Shown: positions 16,651 through 25,888 of the stretch, piece by piece
How the letters are laid out: each line of letters opens with the position of its first letter
Position numbering within the stretch: position 1 is the stretch's first letter
Assembly (NCBI GenBank): GCA_910577325.1
Contig: CAJTMR010000020.1
Span: forward strand, 1-62,027
Direction of reading: 5' to 3'
Source of the DNA: an uncultured Parabacteroides sp.
GTDB taxonomy: Bacteria > Bacteroidota > Bacteroidia > Bacteroidales > Tannerellaceae
DNA: 62,027 nucleotides
Translations under genes and position numbers: made by a program
The notes under the pieces: generated by a model
Databases searched by the model: none
The model's input: only the letters and a program-made list of their open reading frames with translations
What the model was told of the DNA's origin: nothing

Positions 16651-18546
16651 TTATTTAGCAGGCCTCTCCTGATCAATAGGTAAAGGTATAATATTCTTTT
16701 CAGTACCTGGATAACCTACATTTTGATTGATAATTCCCCCCGTATTCGCAGTAATTGCAACTTCTGGAATCGGCCATAATACATGATGAACACTAATACG
16801 ATATTGCCCACAAGCAACTACAACTCCATCACGGAAAAAATTATTGTGTTTTATCATCCAATCATACCAAAAATTATAACCTTCTTCTTTCACATTTAAA
16901 CCTGTCCCTCCCGGTCCTGAAAAATTCGTCAAACTATATACTCGTCCACCAAACACTTCGCAGGGTTTACCTGTACGAGCGTATGTATAAGAAATACGAA
17001 CTAATTCAGTATGACGGTTTTCCTCATAATAAAGTTCACGAGCACGCTCTGCCAATATTTCTCCAATGTTAATATCCGAAACGACTAACGGATCAGCTCC
17101 CGCTCGTTCCCTTACTACATTCAACATATCTGCTGCCTCCTGTGATTGTCCTTTCCAATAGTAACATTCACCCATTAAAAGATACACTTCCGCAGAACGA
17201 TAGATATACCAAGGTGTTTCCCCTCCCTTACGGTCTTGTGTAACAGTTGGATCCGGGACAAATGTCTTATAATGAGGCCACATAAACCAACAACGAACAG
17301 AGTCTGACACATTCATATTAACAGGACGAACCAAGTGCTTCCCATACCATTCCGATTTATTTTTCAAACTGGGTTCGTTATAGAACAAATCTTCCATTCG
17401 TCTCCAACTTTCTCGATTATTAGGACTGCGCAAATCATTTTTTTCTTTATCCGTCCAAATCTCGTATTGGAAATAATTCGTAGGACGCGTCGATGCAATG
17501 CCACGGCCAACATTATAATCATTGTCTATTTCAGTCCCTTTATCTTCCTTTGCCGGAACAATAGCAGTACCTGTCTTCCCATCAGGAGTTACATTCACAG
17601 AACCTTTTGCCCAATAAGGTAAAGCGTTACGCATAATTTGCATTCTGGTTGTCCCCTCGACTTGCGGATAAGCAACGACATACATCAGACCTTCCGTATT
17701 TGCCATATCCAACTTTGCTTCAACACTATGCAAATCATGCATCAAATTGGTATTTGGCTTCATTTTATTGCTTGTAAAACGTTGTGTCATTAAGGGATGC
17801 TTTGCCACAATTTCTCTTCCCACTTCAATTGCACGATCAAAATCAGACAAACACATACAAACTTTCATCAACAAAACACCGCAAGCTGCTTTGGATGTTT
17901 TTCCTCTATCCACTTTTTCCGGAACCCATTGGTAGGCAAATTCCAAATCCTTTTTCAATTGTTCCAATATACTCCAGCGATCATGTGTATAAAAATCTAA
18001 TTTAGGAGTTGCATATTCTTTATCTAAAAAAGGTACGTCACCAAATTGATGAGTCAACTTATAATAGCGATAAGCACGTTGAAAATAAGCTGTTCCTAAC
18101 ACTTGGTTACGCTCTTCCTCGCTTTTAAAAGTAGCATTGTCTATACGAGACAATACCGTATTACCAAACCTGACTCCTCTATATCCCTCATTCCAGTACC
18201 ATTGAATCTGATTTCGCTCATCACCACTTACATAAATAGTAGTCGGAAGCAAAAAATTATCAAAATCAATTAATGAACCATTGTGATCAGTTTTTCCATA
18301 AACCGCAATATCCGAAGAATTTAATTCCGATAAAATCGGGGATAAATTTCCAAAAAACTCATGCCGCATATTACGCTCTGCCGCTACAATTGCTGCATAC
18401 AATCCATCCGCATCAACATAAGTATTTTCGGGTGTATAAAAAGAAAGAGGTTTAGGATCCAACCAACTCTCGCTACAACTACTCATCAACAATGGAATAA
18501 AGGTCAATACCAATACATGTTTTAAAATTTGCTTATTACAATTCAT
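16651..18546 (-). CDS. SusD/RagB-family surface glycan-binding lipoprotein (PUL 1)
   Basis: SusD-like lipoproteins sit on the cell surface, bind glycan and cap the SusC transporter. The 631-residue start used here (MNCNKQILKHVLV) gives a proper lipoprotein signal with LLMSSC as the lipobox; an upstream ATG at 18573 would add nine residues before it and overlap susC. TPR-like helical features include YFQRAYRYYKLTHQFGDVPF (near 150), typical of the family, and a C-terminal RagB/SusD region with ERARELYYEENRHTELVR. Its stop is followed 32 bp later by DUF1080. The gene is visibly more AT-rich than the two downstream enzyme genes. Confidence 0.94.
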   Translation of the reverse strand: MNCNKQILKHVLVLTFIPLLMSSCSESWLDPKPLSFYTPENTYVDADGLYAAIVAAERNMRHEFFGNLSPILSELNSSDIAVYGKTDHNGSLIDFDNFLLPTTIYVSGDERNQIQWYWNEGYRGVRFGNTVLSRIDNATFKSEEERNQVLGTAYFQRAYRYYKLTHQFGDVPFLDKEYATPKLDFYTHDRWSILEQLKKDLEFAYQWVPEKVDRGKTSKAACGVLLMKVCMCLSDFDRAIEVGREIVAKHPLMTQRFTSNKMKPNTNLMHDLHSVEAKLDMANTEGLMYVVAYPQVEGTTRMQIMRNALPYWAKGSVNVTPDGKTGTAIVPAKEDKGTEIDNDYNVGRGIASTRPTNYFQYEIWTDKEKNDLRSPNNRESWRRMEDLFYNEPSLKNKSEWYGKHLVRPVNMNVSDSVRCWFMWPHYKTFVPDPTVTQDRKGGETPWYIYRSAEVYLLMGECYYWKGQSQEAADMLNVVRERAGADPLVVSDINIGEILAERARELYYEENRHTELVRISYTYARTGKPCEVFGGRVYSLTNFSGPGGTGLNVKEEGYNFWYDWMIKHNNFFRDGVVVACGQYRISVHHVLWPIPEVAITANTGGIINQNVGYPGTEKNIIPLPIDQERPAK

Positions 18547-18569
18547 AATTTTATTTTCATTAATCGTTA

Positions 18570-21500
18570 TCAAAGAGAAAAATTAACATTAAGGTTACAA
18601 GATTTCATCGTATAATCTCCACCTTCAACATCTCCAAAACTCCAACTTGAGATAACAAACGGATTACGTATACTCAACGACAAACGCATATTCTGAACTT
18701 TAAATTTATTCAAAAATGATTTCGGAACATTATAAGACAATGCTATATTTTCCATACGGATAAATGTTTTTTTCACGTAATGGTTAGCAAAATTATGAGA
18801 ACCGATACGTCCATATTCATTCGTCGCATTATCAACCGTCCACCGTGGAATATCAAATGCGGTATAACGATCATACATTGTCCCTGAGTTCGAGGCTTTG
18901 TTGAAAGTACTATAATGCCCTACATGAGAATACATCATAAAAGAAAGTGAAACATCCTTATAAGTGAGTTCATTTCTCCACGACCAATAAAAACGAGGAG
19001 TTTTATACCCTTGGAACACTTTATCATTGCTGTCCAGGACTCCATCTTTATTTTGATCTATATAACGGAAATCACCAGGTCTGCAACTGTATTTAGCCGC
19101 TTCTTCTTCCTCACCCAATTGCCATACGCCATCTCCTTCATAATCCCAGATTTGATCAGGGTCATGACCTATAAACCATTTATTTTCCAAATCATCGGCC
19201 TCTTTTTGACCGATCACATTTCCATTTTGATCCAACACGTCCACCATATCACCATACAACGATTTCAATTTTCGACGATTAAAAGAAAATGTACCGGAGG
19301 AAGTCCATAAGAAATCTTCAATTTTAAGGATATCTCCATTCAAAGACAATTCAAAACCCTTATTCGTCAACTTACCCAAATTAGCCTTGACTTCATAAAA
19401 TCCGATAATCGAAGGCAACGTACGATTGACCAACAAGTCTGTTGTCGTATTAAAATAGCTTTCCATTGAACCTCTCAAACGGTTATTGAACAATGCAAAA
19501 TCCAGACCGGCATTGTAAGAAGCCGTCCGTTCCCACCGCAGGCTGGCATTCTCCATGTCATTCACATAGATCTGAGATGTGACAAACACATTCCCATTTT
19601 GATCTATATAAGGATGAAGACCTGACTTTAAACGAGCAAGCGCATCATAGCGGCCAATGTCACGATTTCCGTTTTCTCCCCATGAAATACGTAACTTTCC
19701 ATAATTCCACCAACTGCTCGCCGATTCCATAAATCTTTCCGAAGTAAAAGTCCATCCTAACGCAATAGCCGGGAAAGTCGCACGAGGATTAGCTTGCCCA
19801 AAAGCAGAATAACCATCACGACGAACCGATGTGGTCAACATATATCTATTTTTATACGAATAAAATAAACGTCCCATCAATGCGTCTCCTGTTTCATAAG
19901 TATCATTACTTGATATGACGGGAAAAGTTCCAGCCCCTATGTTATGATACCCTAAAACATCGTTGGGTGAAAATTGCGTATTCTTAGCTGTCGTATTCCA
20001 GAATTGTCCTTTTTCCGCATTGGCCAAAAATGTGGCTTCCACATTATGATCTCCAAATCGTTTCTTCCAGCGGACAATATTATCGACCAGCCAGTTAAAT
20101 GTTTTTTCTGTCGTTCTTTCAGAATTTCCACCTTTCCCTTTCCATTCCGGATGCTGAGATGATTCATGATTATAATACTCATACCATTTATAAGTAGGTG
20201 TAAAATTCATTTGATACTCTATACCAAACGGCAACTTCAGAATCGCATAAATATTTGCATTTAAAGTATGTGTCATTTTCTTACGATCCCTATACAAATT
20301 ATCGAAAAATGGATTTTTTGTATTATTGTCACCAGAAGGATATAGCCGGTAAGGGCTATCTATATCATCTATTTCATTGGTCGTAAAAGGAGAATTATGT
20401 TCTCTTTGCCCAACGTCTGCAACTAATGCTTTTTCATCTTTTGTCGCAAAAGAAGAGACCAAGCCGACCGATAGGAAATCCGTCACTTTAGATTCCATAT
20501 TCAAACGAGTACGGAATGTTTTATATCGATCACCGGCTTTTATCCCTTCACGATCCACATGTCCTAATGACCAATAGTAAGAAAAATTATCTGTCCGGTT
20601 CGATATGCTTGCTGTATAATCTTGTTGAAAACCTGTTGGGAAAAGCAATTCATCCCAATCTGTTTCTACCCCATCCAAATAATTGTCTATTTCTATATTT
20701 TTAAAATTCAGACGAGACAACCAAGTCCGTATCAACTGTTCTTCTGCCGGCAAGGTTGTTACCGGTTTGGATTGGTCATAGTTATACCAAGCCAACAGAT
20801 CTACTCCCATATTATTTAATGTACGAGGATCAGCATACATTCCAGGTTTTGCTGCCATTTCCGCTTGTGTCAACAAACTTTCAGAATATTCTTGACGGAA
20901 TTTGACAAAGCCTTCACCATCTACAACTTTTGGTAATAAAGAAGGACGGACAAAACCAAGATTTACGTTGAAATTCACAACAGGCTTACCAACTTTTCCT
21001 TTTTTAGTAGTAATAGCAATTACCCCATTAGCGGCTTTTGCACCATAAACGGCGACTGAACTGGCATCTTTCAATATATCAATAGATTGGATATCCATAG
21101 GATTAATATCAGAAAGGCTACCATTAAAAATCACACCGTCCAATACATATAATGGACTGGAACCTGCAGACAATGTATTTTTACCACGTATTTGAATATC
21201 AGACGTGCCTGCCGCATCTGTCGACATTTTAATGGAAAGACCTGCCGCATTTGCCCGTAACAAATCTTGAACGGAACGAGGACTTTCTTTTTCTAAAGAT
21301 TCTGTTTTAACAGATGAGATTGCACCTGTCAAATCTCTTTTTTGGGCAGTTCCGTAACCAACCACCACCACTTCATCCAAAATTTCAGTATCTTCGCGCA
21401 GTTTCACATTAATGCTTTTCAGATTTCCTACAGAAACTTCCTGTGGAGCATATCCAATAAAACTAACAAGCAATACACTTTTTTCCGAAGCCTCCAACGT

Positions 21501-21965
21501 GAAATTTCCATTCATATCCGTTATCGTGCCATTCGTCGTCCCTTTCTCCACAACATTCGCACCGATGATCGGTTCGCCTTTTTCATCTTTGACAATGCCG
21601 GTGACTTTTCTTGTTTCGGAAGATGTCGATGCTTTTTTGGAAATGATTACATGACCGTTGCTGAATGTGACGGAACAGTTCGTGCCTTCCAGCAATTGTT
21701 CCAAGACGTTCTTGACATTGTTGCCTGCCGGTACTTTCTTAATTATGCGTGAATCGTCGACATCTTGTGTGTTGTAGTCTACGAAGAGTTTCGTTTGCTG
21801 TTCGATTTGCTTGAAAGCCGCCTTTAAGGTTAAATTATTTCCAGACAAACGAATTTGTTGATTTTGAGCAAATACGAACGGTCCACCAAGAGACAAAGCC
21901 CCTATTATACATAGACGGGAAAGCGTTTTTCCCGCTTTTATAGGTATTAGATTAGTTAATTTCAT
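18570..21965 (-). CDS. SusC/RagA-family TonB-dependent outer-membrane transporter (PUL 1)
   Basis: A 1131-residue transporter. Signal peptide residues 1-33 are followed by an STN domain (LTLKAAFKQIEQQTKLFVDY), typical of receptors that signal to a FecR/ECF sigma pair. Next is a carboxypeptidase-like domain (IGANVVEKGTTNGTITDMNG, about 130-160), the SusC box DEVVVVGYGTAQKRDLTGAI near 205, the plug with LYVLDGVIFNG and SVAVYGAKAANGVI, then the 22-strand barrel ending in a terminal aromatic/Leu pair (NVNFSL). It imports oligosaccharide bound by its SusD partner, which is 23 bp downstream. Base composition falls after the N-terminal domains, suggesting exchange of the barrel and susD. Confidence 0.96.
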   Translation of the reverse strand: MKLTNLIPIKAGKTLSRLCIIGALSLGGPFVFAQNQQIRLSGNNLTLKAAFKQIEQQTKLFVDYNTQDVDDSRIIKKVPAGNNVKNVLEQLLEGTNCSVTFSNGHVIISKKASTSSETRKVTGIVKDEKGEPIIGANVVEKGTTNGTITDMNGNFTLEASEKSVLLVSFIGYAPQEVSVGNLKSINVKLREDTEILDEVVVVGYGTAQKRDLTGAISSVKTESLEKESPRSVQDLLRANAAGLSIKMSTDAAGTSDIQIRGKNTLSAGSSPLYVLDGVIFNGSLSDINPMDIQSIDILKDASSVAVYGAKAANGVIAITTKKGKVGKPVVNFNVNLGFVRPSLLPKVVDGEGFVKFRQEYSESLLTQAEMAAKPGMYADPRTLNNMGVDLLAWYNYDQSKPVTTLPAEEQLIRTWLSRLNFKNIEIDNYLDGVETDWDELLFPTGFQQDYTASISNRTDNFSYYWSLGHVDREGIKAGDRYKTFRTRLNMESKVTDFLSVGLVSSFATKDEKALVADVGQREHNSPFTTNEIDDIDSPYRLYPSGDNNTKNPFFDNLYRDRKKMTHTLNANIYAILKLPFGIEYQMNFTPTYKWYEYYNHESSQHPEWKGKGGNSERTTEKTFNWLVDNIVRWKKRFGDHNVEATFLANAEKGQFWNTTAKNTQFSPNDVLGYHNIGAGTFPVISSNDTYETGDALMGRLFYSYKNRYMLTTSVRRDGYSAFGQANPRATFPAIALGWTFTSERFMESASSWWNYGKLRISWGENGNRDIGRYDALARLKSGLHPYIDQNGNVFVTSQIYVNDMENASLRWERTASYNAGLDFALFNNRLRGSMESYFNTTTDLLVNRTLPSIIGFYEVKANLGKLTNKGFELSLNGDILKIEDFLWTSSGTFSFNRRKLKSLYGDMVDVLDQNGNVIGQKEADDLENKWFIGHDPDQIWDYEGDGVWQLGEEEEAAKYSCRPGDFRYIDQNKDGVLDSNDKVFQGYKTPRFYWSWRNELTYKDVSLSFMMYSHVGHYSTFNKASNSGTMYDRYTAFDIPRWTVDNATNEYGRIGSHNFANHYVKKTFIRMENIALSYNVPKSFLNKFKVQNMRLSLSIRNPFVISSWSFGDVEGGDYTMKSCNLNVNFSL

Positions 21966-22121
21966 ATATTTGTATGTTTGAAAATTGAATATTAATTATT
22001 TCCAACGTTTTACGTTGCATCCAAAAAAGTCACAATTCGGTTTCAAACGCCGGAAAGAGGGATTTTCGCACTTTCGTTCTTTCCGGTTTTCTTTTGTTCA
22101 TTCTGTTCCTCTCCTCTCTTT

Positions 22122-23117
22122 TTAATTTATAAATACGACATTTCCCTTTATCTTGAAACGAATGCCGATCAACTGCTGCAAAACAGCCAGTACATCCTCC
22201 AAGGTTTCATGCGGGGCAAACTTGACATTGTAATACTCATCCGCATATTTCTGGGAGTTATAATGGATCGTCACGTTAAACTTCCGTTCCAACGAAGCCA
22301 TCAGATGACAGAAAGAGACATTCTCGTAAATCAGGTAGCCGCTACGCTCCATCTTATAAAGCAAAGCATCGACCGGCCGGACCGTTACCGTATGCGCCGC
22401 ATGCGAATAAACCAGACGTTCGTTCGGCTTCAAGATAGCCGGCTGGTGTTCGCCTGCCTTTACATCTACTTTGACACTCCCCTCTTCCAGAATCGTGCTT
22501 GTGCAGGAATCAGCCGGATAGGAAGCAACCGTAAATACCGTACCCAAAGCCTGCACATCCAGATAAGTCGTCTTTACGATAAAAGGCTTTTCCGTATTTT
22601 TCCGAACCGTGAATGACGCTTCACCTGTCAGGTAAACCGTACGGGTTTCCGTATCCGTAAAGTCTTTCGGGTAAACAAGCAACGAACCGGCATCGACCCA
22701 TACCTGCGAACCGTCCGGCAAAAGGACCTGCCGGCTCTCGCCATAAGGAACGAACAACTCCGCCATCTCTACATGCCGGGCAGGTTTCATGCGATCCGTA
22801 ACGAAAAAAGTAGCCACTCCCGTCAATAACATCAATGCGATCACCGCCGCATATTTGATCCACTCGCGACACATCGGGACGGTATTCCGGCAGACCGGTT
22901 CAACCTGTAAATGTCTTTGCAGGGCATCCCAGTCTTCGCGGGTTTCGGCAGTCGCTTCTGCCGGCGAATGTTCCCAAAAGGTTTGCAACAAATCGACCTT
23001 TTCAGAAACCCCATCCTCCGCCCGCAGCCAGCGTCCGAACAGGATACGTCCCGAACGGGAGAAATGCTTTCCGAAATAAAGCTGTATGATCCGTTTTATA
23101 TTGTTGTCGTTTTCCAT
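22122..23117 (-). CDS. FecR-type anti-sigma factor (PUL 1)
   Basis: A 331-residue inner-membrane protein that passes the signal from the SusC STN domain to an ECF sigma factor. The start at 23117 (MENDNNIKRIIQLYFG) is chosen because the upstream extension to 23213 is Cys/Tyr-rich and unlike the family. The cytoplasmic N-terminus is followed by one transmembrane helix (KYAAVIALMLLTGVATFFV, about residues 85-105). The periplasmic FecR domain contains FVPYGESRQVLLPDGSQVWV, GEASFTVRKNTEKPFIV and a C-terminal DUF4974 region (FKIKGNVVFIN). It lies 157 bp upstream of susC and about 680 bp downstream of its sigma gene, an unusually wide gap. Confidence 0.92.
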   Translation of the reverse strand: MENDNNIKRIIQLYFGKHFSRSGRILFGRWLRAEDGVSEKVDLLQTFWEHSPAEATAETREDWDALQRHLQVEPVCRNTVPMCREWIKYAAVIALMLLTGVATFFVTDRMKPARHVEMAELFVPYGESRQVLLPDGSQVWVDAGSLLVYPKDFTDTETRTVYLTGEASFTVRKNTEKPFIVKTTYLDVQALGTVFTVASYPADSCTSTILEEGSVKVDVKAGEHQPAILKPNERLVYSHAAHTVTVRPVDALLYKMERSGYLIYENVSFCHLMASLERKFNVTIHYNSQKYADEYYNVKFAPHETLEDVLAVLQQLIGIRFKIKGNVVFIN

Positions 23118-23799
23118 AAAATCCCATGCTTTATAATAAAGTCGGCTTACGACGCAAATACACACAACCGAATATGAACTTTTTTCATTTTCCTGTAATT
23201 TAACCACTTTCACAATATGAAAATAAACGGATGGGAGAATTTGAAAGGGGGGTTCTTGTATAATATTGTTTCGTTAACAACAAGACACATTCTTTGGGAA
23301 TAGCTGCAAGTTCAGGTTTTTCATAGAAGAAAAATGGCTTTTCGTCATGAGGTGCGCGGTTTTTCACTGCAAAGACGGTCACCATCACCATGAGTTACAG
23401 AGATTACATACCATGAAGACGGTCGTCGCAGCGATGAAGACGGTCGTCGAGGCGATGAAAACGGTCGTCATATCGGTAAAGAAGCAAATCTTTTTTGAAA
23501 TATTCAGGTCTACGGCAAGATTCTTTTGTCACAGACGAATCTCCGGAAGTTGAACTTTTCCATGATGCCAAGATTTCTTACTTTCCAGTAACAAAAAAAT
23601 TCATTTTTTCCATTCCCTGCCGACCTCATTTTACCAATTGTTTATTGATTCCGGTCTAAAAGATGAAAACGTCAAACATGGATGGTCCGGAATTTCATTC
23701 CAAATAGAAAAACGGCCCAACAAGGGTTATTGTCTGTTTCGGTAACCCGTTCTTTGGCAAATCCTGCAATAACCACAAGAACAGATATAACCACTCCAA
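23118..23799. other. Wide gap between sigma and FecR genes of PUL 1
   Basis: This 682-bp gap contains the 21-bp tandem repeat at 23413-23475 and a plus-strand frame at 23347-23553 (68 codons, rich in MKTVV repeats and a short His run) that may or may not be translated. It also holds a weak hairpin near 23724-23748 (GGGTTA/TAACCC). Nothing else is recognisable. Sister loci in this window have far shorter gaps here. Confidence 0.45.
23413..23475 (+). repeat. 21-bp tandem repeat, three units
   Basis: Three consecutive 21-bp units start at 23413, 23434 and 23455, each beginning ATGAARACGGTCGTC. Because 21 is divisible by three, the plus-strand frame reads MKTVVAA, MKTVVEA, MKTVVIS. A related GACGGTCACC stretch at about 23375 may be a decayed fourth unit. 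Confidence 0.75.
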
Positions 23800-24354
23800 C
23801 TACAAATTCATAACAAAGAATAAATAAAGGACTTTGCGAAGAATGGCAAGAGCGGCGGTCAAGTGATTTTCCACTGTTCGTTTACTAATATCAAGGCGCA
23901 TGGCAATTTCATCATTGGACAAACCTTCCTCACGGCTCATCCGATAGATTCTGCTTCGCTGGGAAGACATTCGATCGACCGTACGATTAATGACCGATTG
24001 TAACTCACGGACAAACAAGGCCTCTTCCTCCGATTCAGCCGGGGAAACTTCCCGCAGGTATTCATTCGCATATCTTTCCGAGACAATGAGACGGTCAAAG
24101 TAGTCATACACGGTAAAACGCGCCATCTGGAAAAGGTAGGAGGAGAAAGAGCGGACATCCTTCAGTTTTTCGCGGTCTTTCCACAACGAGAGAAACAAAT
24201 CCTGAGCCATATCACGGCTGACTTCCCTATCGTGCGTCAGGCCAATAAGGAAATTTACCAACCGAGGTTGGTACTGGAAAAACAAATGCTCGAAAGCTTC
24301 TACATTTCCGGCAGCAATCTCCTTTAACTTATTTTGCTCCTCTGGTAATTCCAT
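23800..24354 (-). CDS. ECF-type RNA polymerase sigma factor (PUL 1)
   Basis: A 184-residue sigma-70 family ECF factor of the Bacteroidetes type. Region 2 is seen around residues 20-90 (NVEAFEHLFFQYQPRLVNFL, then VSRDMAQDLFLSLWKDRE). Region 4 has the helix-turn-helix MSREEGLSNDEIAMRLDISK near 140-160. It is expected to be held by the FecR partner encoded downstream and released when the SusC transporter meets its glycan, turning on its own PUL. It is transcribed from the minus strand as the first gene of PUL 1. Confidence 0.93.
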   Translation of the reverse strand: MELPEEQNKLKEIAAGNVEAFEHLFFQYQPRLVNFLIGLTHDREVSRDMAQDLFLSLWKDREKLKDVRSFSSYLFQMARFTVYDYFDRLIVSERYANEYLREVSPAESEEEALFVRELQSVINRTVDRMSSQRSRIYRMSREEGLSNDEIAMRLDISKRTVENHLTAALAILRKVLYLFFVMNL

Positions 24355-24490
24355 AACAAATGCGAAGTAGCGAAAAATATCAGAATAATCAAAATAAAAG
24401 TTTGCAATTCAGTTGCATTAAATTGGAGGCACAACTGGAAACATGGGACAAATCAACCATTTCACGCTCTCGGTCGATCTTGTTGGAGCA

Positions 24491-24829
24491 TCACGCCATC
24501 CACACTTTCGAGAAATGATCCCCCTGGATAACGGCTATGACCTTGCCGCATTGTTCAAGTATCGAAACGATCTCTTCCGCATTGCCGATATAAAGTTCTT
24601 TGTCGATTCCGGAGAAAGTATCCAACAATTCGTGGATAAAGATCACGACCGGCAAATCGTCTTTCTTCAGTTCCTGCCGGAGCCATTCCTTCTGAGCAGC
24701 CGGGATAAACGTTTTGGTCCAATCCAAATCACCGGAATCATAATCGGTTACCACCAGAAACGCAGGTTCCTTTGCCGGTTTAAACCGGCAAAAGAGCTCG
24801 GACAAGATAAAAGGAATGCCCCGGCACAT
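24491..24829 (-). pseudogene. Fragment of a calcineurin-like metallophosphoesterase
   Basis: A minus-strand open stretch contains DSGDLDWTKTFIPAAQKEWL, then VVIFIHELLDTFSG, a GNAEEIVSILEQCGKVIAV segment and QGDHF. These are the middle and C-terminal signatures of secreted metallophosphoesterases: the PVVxFxH motif, the NAEE helix and the QGHxH site, here decayed to QGDHF. The N-terminal half with the DxH and GDxxD metal motifs is missing, and the reading breaks off right after QGDHFSKVW. It therefore looks like a decayed remnant. It is divergent from the following phosphodiesterase gene. Confidence 0.55.
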
Positions 24830-24919
24830 GATCTTTTTAGAAATAATCGTCTATTCATGGTTTATCAGATTGATCAAGGTAAATGTAAACAATATTCTTA
24901 GAAACCAGACAAAACTGTT

Positions 24920-24927
24920 TATCTTTG
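24920..24927 (+). promoter_or_regulatory. Promoter -7 box for the PI-PLC-like gene
   Basis: TATCTTTG matches TAnnTTTG. Transcription should begin near 24931, giving a leader of about 20 nt to the ATG at 24951. Confidence 0.55.
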
Positions 24928-24950
24928 CCTGATCAATTATGAAATGCTGT

Positions 24951-25736
24951 ATGAAACTAAAAGTAATCACACTACTGGTCAGTCTGTTCTTTTGCACGTT
25001 GCAAGCCCAGACGATCCATTACAATGCTTTTTCGCACAATGATTATGAACGACCCCGTCCGCTACTCGACGCCCTCTCCTTCAACTTCAATTGCGTGGAA
25101 GCCGATTTATGGCTAATCGACGGAGAACTGTATGTATCCCACGACTCGGTCGCCCCCGATCCGGATATCACGTTCGAGAAGCTATACCTCCTGCCTTTAG
25201 TCGAAAGGATCAAGAACAATAACGGCAAAGTGTATCCAGGCAGCGACCGGCCCTTTTTCCTGATGGTCGATTGCAAGACAGACGGTGAAGCGATGTATCC
25301 TGTCCTGAAAAAGAAATTAAAGCCGTACGAATCTATTTTCTGCCATGAGAAAGACGGCAAACTGCAAGAAAGTGCCGTGTTGTTCTATCTGTCGGGCAGA
25401 AGTCCCCGCAAGGCTATTGCCGCCGAAACCAACCGCTTTATCTTCTTAGACGGCACGATAGAAGATTTAGGGAAGGACATTCCGGCCGCTCTGATGCCTG
25501 TTATCAGCGATAATTATTCCAAATACATCGGCTGGAAAGGCCAAGGAGAGATACCCGCAGAAAAGCTCGAAAAGATGCGAGAATATATCTGGCAAACCCA
25601 TGCGGAAGGCAAACTGTTCCGCTGGTGGGGCGCACCGGACACACCACTGTTCAAGAAGTTCTTTATCAAAGAAAAAGTGGATTTAATCGGAGCCGACAAC
25701 CTGAAAGCATTGAGTTTGATTTTACAGAATCCCTAA
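24951..25736 (+). CDS. Secreted PI-PLC/GDPD-like phosphodiesterase
   Basis: A 261-residue protein of the PLC-like phosphodiesterase superfamily. The start at 24951 gives a clean signal peptide (MKLKVITLLVSLFFCTLQAQ) and a sensible leader after the promoter box at 24920-24927; an ATG four codons earlier (24939) is the alternative. The motif HNDYER (about residue 28) holds the first catalytic His. VEADLWLIDGELYVSHD (about 50-66) supplies the Glu/Asp metal ligands and the second His. The TIM-barrel end has DLIGADNLKAL. The natural substrate is unknown; family members cleave phosphodiesters or act on glycerophosphodiesters. It is a single-gene unit followed by a terminator at 25823. Confidence 0.8.
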   Translation: MKLKVITLLVSLFFCTLQAQTIHYNAFSHNDYERPRPLLDALSFNFNCVEADLWLIDGELYVSHDSVAPDPDITFEKLYLLPLVERIKNNNGKVYPGSDRPFFLMVDCKTDGEAMYPVLKKKLKPYESIFCHEKDGKLQESAVLFYLSGRSPRKAIAAETNRFIFLDGTIEDLGKDIPAALMPVISDNYSKYIGWKGQGEIPAEKLEKMREYIWQTHAEGKLFRWWGAPDTPLFKKFFIKEKVDLIGADNLKALSLILQNP

Positions 25737-25822
25737 AAGAGACAGCGGCTTTTGATAAAACCGTCGGCGGCTTTTCCAAAAAGGATGCCTGCCGCTTTCC
25801 AAAAAGATATAGGTCGTTCCAG

Positions 25823-25864
25823 GACAGCCTTGCCCCCACATCAAGCGCGGGAACAAGGCTGTTT
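25823..25864. terminator. Terminator between convergent phosphodiesterase and GH2 genes
   Basis: ACAGCCTTG (25823-25831) pairs with CAAGGCTGT (25853-25861), followed by TTT. The stem lies between the plus-strand stop at 25736 and the minus-strand stop at 25889. The gap also carries three copies of a GCGGCTTTTCCAAAAAG-like word. Confidence 0.65.
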
Positions 25865-25888
25865 TGATACGTTTCCTTTAAAACAAGC

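Noticed and set aside
24443..24901. 152-codon plus-strand frame
   Set aside because: Antisense to the metallophosphoesterase remnant; no signal peptide or motif.
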